A DNA stretch of 64,000 nucleotides from positions 248,001 through 312,000 of the forward strand of contig NZ_FOUX01000007.1 in assembly GCF_900114995.1 (NCBI RefSeq). The letters are read 5' to 3'. Source of the DNA: Chitinophaga sp. YR627. Lineage in GTDB: Bacteria > Bacteroidota > Bacteroidia > Chitinophagales > Chitinophagaceae. The stretch's first letter is position 1. Every line of letters starts with the position of its first letter. This document shows positions 60,044 through 64,000 of the stretch, piece by piece. Position numbers and translations under genes: made by a program. The notes beneath the pieces are model-generated. The model was not told the DNA's origin and did no database searches. It saw nothing but the letters and a program-made list of their open reading frames with translations.

Positions 60044-62644
60044 ATGCATACTTACATACTTGGATTGCAGGAGATAGATGCTTCGGCATTTGCATTTGTA
60101 GGGGGTAAAGGGGCCAATCTGGGCGTTTTATCTCATCTGGAGGGGATTAATGTGCCGGAAGGTTGTTGTGTCAGTACAGCGGCTTATAAGGCGGTTACAG
60201 CGGGTAATCAGGAGCTTGGTGATTTGCTGGAGCAGCTGAATACCCTGAAAGCGGATGACCGCAAAGGCATCAGTGATAGCTGTAAAGCGATCCGTACATT
60301 GATCGAAAATACAGCCATCCCGGATGATGTCACAGCTGAAATCAGTGCATACCTGGACAGATTTAGTGATAAACAGGCATTCGCGGTGCGCTCCAGTGCT
60401 ACTGCGGAAGACCTGCCCACTGCATCCTTTGCTGGTCAGCAGGATACTTATCTTAATATCATAGGAAAAGAGGCTGTTCTGCAACATATAAGCCGCTGCT
60501 GGGCATCTCTCTATACTGACAGGGCAGTCACCTACCGGCTGCAAAATGGCTTTGATCATAAACAGGTATCTCTCGCTGTCGTTATTCAGCAGATGATCTT
60601 CCCTGAGGTAGCCGGTATTATGTTCACAGCCGATCCTGTAACGTCCAGCAGAAAAGTGCTCTCCATCGATGCCAGTTTCGGATTGGGCGAAGCCCTGGTA
60701 TCCGGTATCGTTAACGCGGATAACTATAAAGTACTTGGTGGTAAGGTGATCAGCAGAAAGATCGCTGTAAAGAAACAGGCCATTTTTTCGCTGGCAGCTG
60801 GTGGTACTGCTGAACAGGAAATCCATCCCGAAAAGCAACAGACTCCCTCACTGACCAACAGGCAGGTGCTCACATTAAGTGAGCTGGGACAAAAGATCGC
60901 GGCACACTTTGGACAGCCGCAGGACATAGAATGGTGTCTGGCAAACGGTACATTTTATATCGTCCAGAGCCGCCCCATCACCACCTTGTATCCAATCCCA
61001 CAGGCAGATGATACCGAAAACCGCGTCTATGTTTCTGTCGGGCATAACCAGATGATGACGGATGCGATGAAGCCATTAGGACTCTCTTTTTTCCTGTTGA
61101 TGACGCCTGCCATTATGCGGGTAGCAGGAGGAAGGATCTTTATAGACATTACCCGGCAACTCTCGCAACCGGCCAGCAGGAAAGGTGTAATAGAAACGCT
61201 GGGAAAATCACATCCGCTGATAAAAGATGCGCTCCTCACAATAACAAAGCGGAATGATTTTATCAGGATGTTACCTGATGATCCCAATGCACCTGCTAAA
61301 GTGCATCCGCTTGCTGCTGCGCAAACACCCATTGAAAATGATCCGGCAATTGTTACAGATCTGATCAGGACCACACAGGCATCGATCGCAACTTTAAAAG
61401 AAAATATACAGCACCTGTCTGTAGCAGAAAGTCTGGATTTTATCCTGGAAGATATCCGGCAACAAAAAGCAGCCATGTTCAAAGTACAAAGTATGGCAGT
61501 GATCATGGCCGGGATCAATGCGACGGAATGGCTCAATGATAAAATGAATAAGTGGTTGGGTGAAAAAGGCGCCGCAGATATACTCTCGCAGTCTGTTGCC
61601 AATAATATCACTTCTGAAATGGGACTGGCACTGTTGCATGTTGCCGATGCTATCCGCCCTTATCCGGATGTAGTGGCTTATCTGCAACAAACAAAAGACG
61701 ATAACTTTCTGGACGCATTACCTGCGATTGACGGCGGACAGGAAGCCCGTACGGCCATTCTCGCTTTCCTTGATAAATATGGTATGCGCTGTGTCGGAGA
61801 AATTGACATCACAAAAACCCGCTGGCGTGAAAAGCCTGCGATATTATTGCCTGCCATTCTCAGTAATATCAAAAACTTTGAACCTGGTGCGGGTCTGCGG
61901 AAATTTGAAGAAGGTCAGCAGGATGCTCTCCGGAAAGAACAGGAATTATTAGCCCGCTTACTGCAATTACCCAATGGTAAACGAAAAGCCAGAGAGACCA
62001 AGGAAATGATCAGCCGTCTCCGGAATTTTATCGGCTATCGAGAGTATCCTAAATACGGTATGGTCAACCGCTATTTTATTTATAAACAGGCATTACTGAA
62101 AGCGGCAGAGACCCTTGTACAGGCGAATGTCATCCAGGAAAAAGAAGATATCTGGTACCTCTCTTTTGATGAACTGCAGGAAGTTGTGCGTACATCTAAA
62201 CTGGATACCGCAATCATCACCGAACGAAAGGCTGCCTTTAAGCTATATGACAAGCTTACACCGCCGCGTGTGATAACATCTGATGGTGAGATCATTACAG
62301 GTAAATATAAACATACATACCTTCCGGCCAATGCCATAGCGGGTATGGCCGTTTCTTCCGGCATAATAGAAGGGCGGGCACGTGTGATACTGAACATGGA
62401 AGACGCTGATCTGGAAGAAGGGGATATACTGGTGACCGCTTTCACAGATCCCAGCTGGACGCCTTTATTTGTGTCGATAAAAGGTCTGGTCACTGAAGTC
62501 GGAGGATTGATGACACATGGTGCAGTGATTGCGCGTGAATATGGTTTGCCTGCAGTGGTAGGTGCAGATAATGTGACTAAATTGATCAAAGATGGACAAC
62601 GTATCCGGGTGAATGGTACAGAAGGCTATGTAGAGATATTATAA
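60044..62644 (+). CDS. rph: Rifampin phosphotransferase
   Basis: An 866-residue enzyme, the normal length of Rph. It has an N-terminal ATP-grasp domain (about 1-315, VGGKGANLGVLSHLEG, AVRSSATAEDLPTASFAGQQDTYLN), a central rifampin-binding domain (about 325-755, GHNQMMTDAMKPLGLSFFLL) and a C-terminal phosphohistidine swivel domain with the catalytic His in GGLMTHGAVIAREYGLPAVVG at H825. These sequences match Listeria Rph closely, and H825 is the same number. The enzyme uses ATP to phosphorylate rifamycins on the ansa chain and inactivate them. Related PEP synthases lack this central domain. Confidence 0.93.
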   Translation: MHTYILGLQEIDASAFAFVGGKGANLGVLSHLEGINVPEGCCVSTAAYKAVTAGNQELGDLLEQLNTLKADDRKGISDSCKAIRTLIENTAIPDDVTAEISAYLDRFSDKQAFAVRSSATAEDLPTASFAGQQDTYLNIIGKEAVLQHISRCWASLYTDRAVTYRLQNGFDHKQVSLAVVIQQMIFPEVAGIMFTADPVTSSRKVLSIDASFGLGEALVSGIVNADNYKVLGGKVISRKIAVKKQAIFSLAAGGTAEQEIHPEKQQTPSLTNRQVLTLSELGQKIAAHFGQPQDIEWCLANGTFYIVQSRPITTLYPIPQADDTENRVYVSVGHNQMMTDAMKPLGLSFFLLMTPAIMRVAGGRIFIDITRQLSQPASRKGVIETLGKSHPLIKDALLTITKRNDFIRMLPDDPNAPAKVHPLAAAQTPIENDPAIVTDLIRTTQASIATLKENIQHLSVAESLDFILEDIRQQKAAMFKVQSMAVIMAGINATEWLNDKMNKWLGEKGAADILSQSVANNITSEMGLALLHVADAIRPYPDVVAYLQQTKDDNFLDALPAIDGGQEARTAILAFLDKYGMRCVGEIDITKTRWREKPAILLPAILSNIKNFEPGAGLRKFEEGQQDALRKEQELLARLLQLPNGKRKARETKEMISRLRNFIGYREYPKYGMVNRYFIYKQALLKAAETLVQANVIQEKEDIWYLSFDELQEVVRTSKLDTAIITERKAAFKLYDKLTPPRVITSDGEIITGKYKHTYLPANAIAGMAVSSGIIEGRARVILNMEDADLEEGDILVTAFTDPSWTPLFVSIKGLVTEVGGLMTHGAVIAREYGLPAVVGADNVTKLIKDGQRIRVNGTEGYVEIL

Positions 62645-62663
62645 AACTAAGCTTTGATGATAG

Positions 62664-62735
62664 TTTGATGATACTCATCCTTCATTCATCCTTCGTTGAT
62701 AAACGAAGGATGAATGAAGGATGAGTATCATCAAA
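62664..62735. repeat. 34-bp perfect inverted repeat with internal tandem units
   Basis: Arms 62664-62697 and 62702-62735 are perfect complements with loop GATA. Each arm contains two CATCCTTC units. It lies between the convergent rph and acetyltransferase genes. It may be a strong bidirectional stop or a dispersed palindromic repeat; it lacks the GC-rich core of a normal terminator. Confidence 0.85.
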
Positions 62736-62752
62736 GCACTATCTGACAGATA

Positions 62753-63190
62753 TTATAAAGTTCTTATAAAACAGACAATTCTTTCCACCTCACTGAAACC
62801 AAGACCTTTGTGAAAGGCAATCGCCTGATCATTGCTCACACTCGTATCAGACGCGATCTGCTTTATGCCTTTCTCCAGCGCCCAATCTTCAGCCACCTTT
62901 ACAAGGTGCTTTGCGACGCCCTTCCGCTGATAATCCGGTGTTACATAAATACCTTCAATATATGCAACCGGCAGATCTTCAGCGCCCTCCACATAGTCAT
63001 TACGGACTGACACATGTATGAATGCGATATATACATGATCAAACTTTACCAGATAACAAACATCCTGCTCAGCAGCTATCATCCCGCTAAAATATACATG
63101 TTCTTCTTCCGCCACACAGTCCGGCCATAATTTCAGGACAAGGGGAATCAGGTGGTTGATGTTATCAGAGGAAAGCTTTTCGGTGGTCAT
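62753..63190 (-). CDS. Aminoglycoside 6'-N-acetyltransferase-like GNAT protein
   Basis: A 145-residue GNAT enzyme. The pattern VSVRNDYVEGAEDLPVAYIEGIYVTPDYQRKGVAKHLV, then ASDTSVSNDQAIAFHKGLGFSEVERIVCFIRTL, closely follows AAC(6')-I enzymes such as AAC(6')-Ii, including the acetyl-CoA site Q/R-x-x-G-V/I-A and the C-terminal VNRIVCF-like end. AAC(6') enzymes acetylate aminoglycosides on the 6' amine. The gene is convergent with rph. Whether it confers resistance in this host cannot be read from sequence. Confidence 0.8.
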   Translation of the reverse strand: MTTEKLSSDNINHLIPLVLKLWPDCVAEEEHVYFSGMIAAEQDVCYLVKFDHVYIAFIHVSVRNDYVEGAEDLPVAYIEGIYVTPDYQRKGVAKHLVKVAEDWALEKGIKQIASDTSVSNDQAIAFHKGLGFSEVERIVCFIRTL

Positions 63191-63240
63191 TTGATTTGCA
63201 ATGTTTCGGGAAATATAACCAACTTATGGGATCAGTGCAT

Positions 63241-63270
63241 AAAAAAGCCGGCTGCTATGTGCAGCCGGCT
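63241..63270 (-). terminator. Terminator after the DUF808 gene
   Basis: AGCCGGCTGC (63246-63255) pairs with GCAGCCGGCT (63261-63270) around TATGT. The A run at 63241-63246 reads as U residues in the minus-strand transcript. Confidence 0.9.
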
Positions 63271-63311
63271 ACTTATTTACAGCGAAATACTATTTCGTAT
63301 GTCCTTGCAGC

Positions 63312-64000
63312 TTAGCGCTTTACCAGAGCTACGATCTTTTTGCCACCGGTAACAATGCCCACCGTCAATAAACCAGCCAGCAGACCGATTGCCGCCTCTT
63401 TAATAAAGGATGGCCAGGACGGTACCAGATGATGCAGAAAGTCGATATTATGGACGAAAATGCCACCGGAAACGAGGATTAAAGCAATGGTTCCCACAAC
63501 TGCCAGCAACCTGATAATCAATGGAAGTGCCTTTACCAGCAAACCACCCAATACAGATAAGGCGCCTTTATTACCGGAATGTTTGATCAGTTTAAATCCG
63601 GCATCGTCCATTCTGACAATAAGGGCAACGATACCGTATACACCGATCGTAGCCAGTATGGCAACGATGCAAACGGTAACGATCTGTGTGATCAGTCCCT
63701 GTTCCAGTACCGATCCCAGGGCAATAATGACGATCTCTACAGAGAGAATAAAGTCCGTCACGATCGCAGATTTGATCTTCGCTTTTTCAGCTTCACTGTC
63801 ACTCAGCTTCACCGCTTCAGCTTCTTCATGACCACCCGCTTCGTGGTGGAAAAAATATTCGATGATCTTTTCTACACCTTCATACGCCAGGTAAAATCCA
63901 CCGAGCACCAGTGCAACCTTAATGGCAATGGGAAAAAATGCATTTAATAATAAGGCGATCGGAACGATGATGAGCTTGTTCAGCAGAGAACCTTTGGTGA
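63312..64000 (-). CDS. DUF808 family membrane protein (YedI-like), 5' end outside the window
   Basis: The frame is open to the right edge of the window, giving at least 229 residues of a family that is usually about 300 long. An internal Met at 63908 is not the start because TKGSLLNKLIIVPIALLLNAFFPIAIKVAL upstream of it matches the family. It has about six predicted membrane helices, a His/Glu-rich cytoplasmic loop (FFHHEAGGHEEAEAVKLSD) and the family motif KIKSAIVTDFILSVEIVIIALG. DUF808/YedI proteins are inner-membrane proteins without an established function. Confidence 0.9.
   Translation of the reverse strand, partial: TKGSLLNKLIIVPIALLLNAFFPIAIKVALVLGGFYLAYEGVEKIIEYFFHHEAGGHEEAEAVKLSDSEAEKAKIKSAIVTDFILSVEIVIIALGSVLEQGLITQIVTVCIVAILATIGVYGIVALIVRMDDAGFKLIKHSGNKGALSVLGGLLVKALPLIIRLLAVVGTIALILVSGGIFVHNIDFLHHLVPSWPSFIKEAAIGLLAGLLTVGIVTGGKKIVALVKR

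Noticed and set aside
60044..62644. Phosphoenolpyruvate synthase
   Set aside because: The domain set is similar, but the 866-residue length and the central rifampin-binding sequence match Rph, and the MarR partner fits resistance rather than gluconeogenesis.

Overview
The window looks like chromosomal DNA from a Chitinophaga-like member of the Bacteroidota. This rests on the type B gliding-motility (T9SS) C-terminal domain at 6.8-8.8 kb, a GSCFA protein, HMG-CoA lyase next to an RlmB-type methyltransferase, a GH92 glycosidase lipoprotein, many lipobox proteins, weak Shine-Dalgarno sites, and a lanthipeptide-type leader peptide of the kind common in Chitinophaga. The genus is inference; no rRNA is present.

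Layout. 1-5.7 kb (minus strand): a four-gene operon of a MutL/MORC-like ATPase, a Z1-domain helicase, a PD-(D/E)XK protein and an AIPR protein cut by the window edge. This is the gene set of the MZA phage-defence system. The stretch looks more AT-rich than the rest and ends beside a tRNA-Ser gene that has a decayed partial copy of itself 110 bp away, which suggests an island at a tRNA gene. 6.8-13.1 kb: a T9SS-secreted PKD-type protein, a MerC-domain membrane protein, a histidine phosphatase, and an operon of lipoprotein, membrane protein, histidine kinase and NarL-type regulator. 13.5-24.4 kb: regulators (MarR, two MocR types, ArsR, TetR) and a TetR-controlled tripartite ABC exporter (TolC, HlyD, two ATPases, two permeases) with two near-identical palindromic operators. 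25.1-27.1 kb: an alkylation-repair operon in which the Ada protein is rearranged. An ArsR-type helix-turn-helix is joined to the Ada zinc/methyl-acceptor domain, followed by separate AlkA and Ogt genes. 27.3-30.6 kb: a PLP decarboxylase, an EamA transporter and a GNAT-DinB fusion, apparently controlled by the MocR protein at 23-24.4 kb through a shared sequence motif. 30.7-34.2 kb: core genes (Nudix, RlmB, HMG-CoA lyase, GSCFA) and tRNA-Lys.

34.5-45.5 kb is an oxidoreductase and hydrolase region: tandem cupins, a CMD-alpha/beta hydrolase fusion, flavodoxin, aldo/keto reductase and carboxylesterase, then an AraC regulator, then a molybdenum hydroxylase (IorAB type) with its own diheme cytochrome. 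A 34-bp element (28 of 34 bases identical) lies upstream of both minus-strand operons and probably makes them one AraC regulon. 45.8-56.9 kb holds assorted accessory genes: a VOC protein, a secreted nuclease, a deaminase, a transglutaminase-like secreted protein, an orphan lanthipeptide-type precursor of 44 residues, an FtsX-type permease and a GH92 mannosidase. 57-63.2 kb is rich in drug-modifying enzymes: an FAD monooxygenase with an AraC regulator, a MarR-rifampin phosphotransferase (rph) operon with a nested palindromic operator, and an AAC(6')-type acetyltransferase. A DUF808 membrane protein runs off the right edge.
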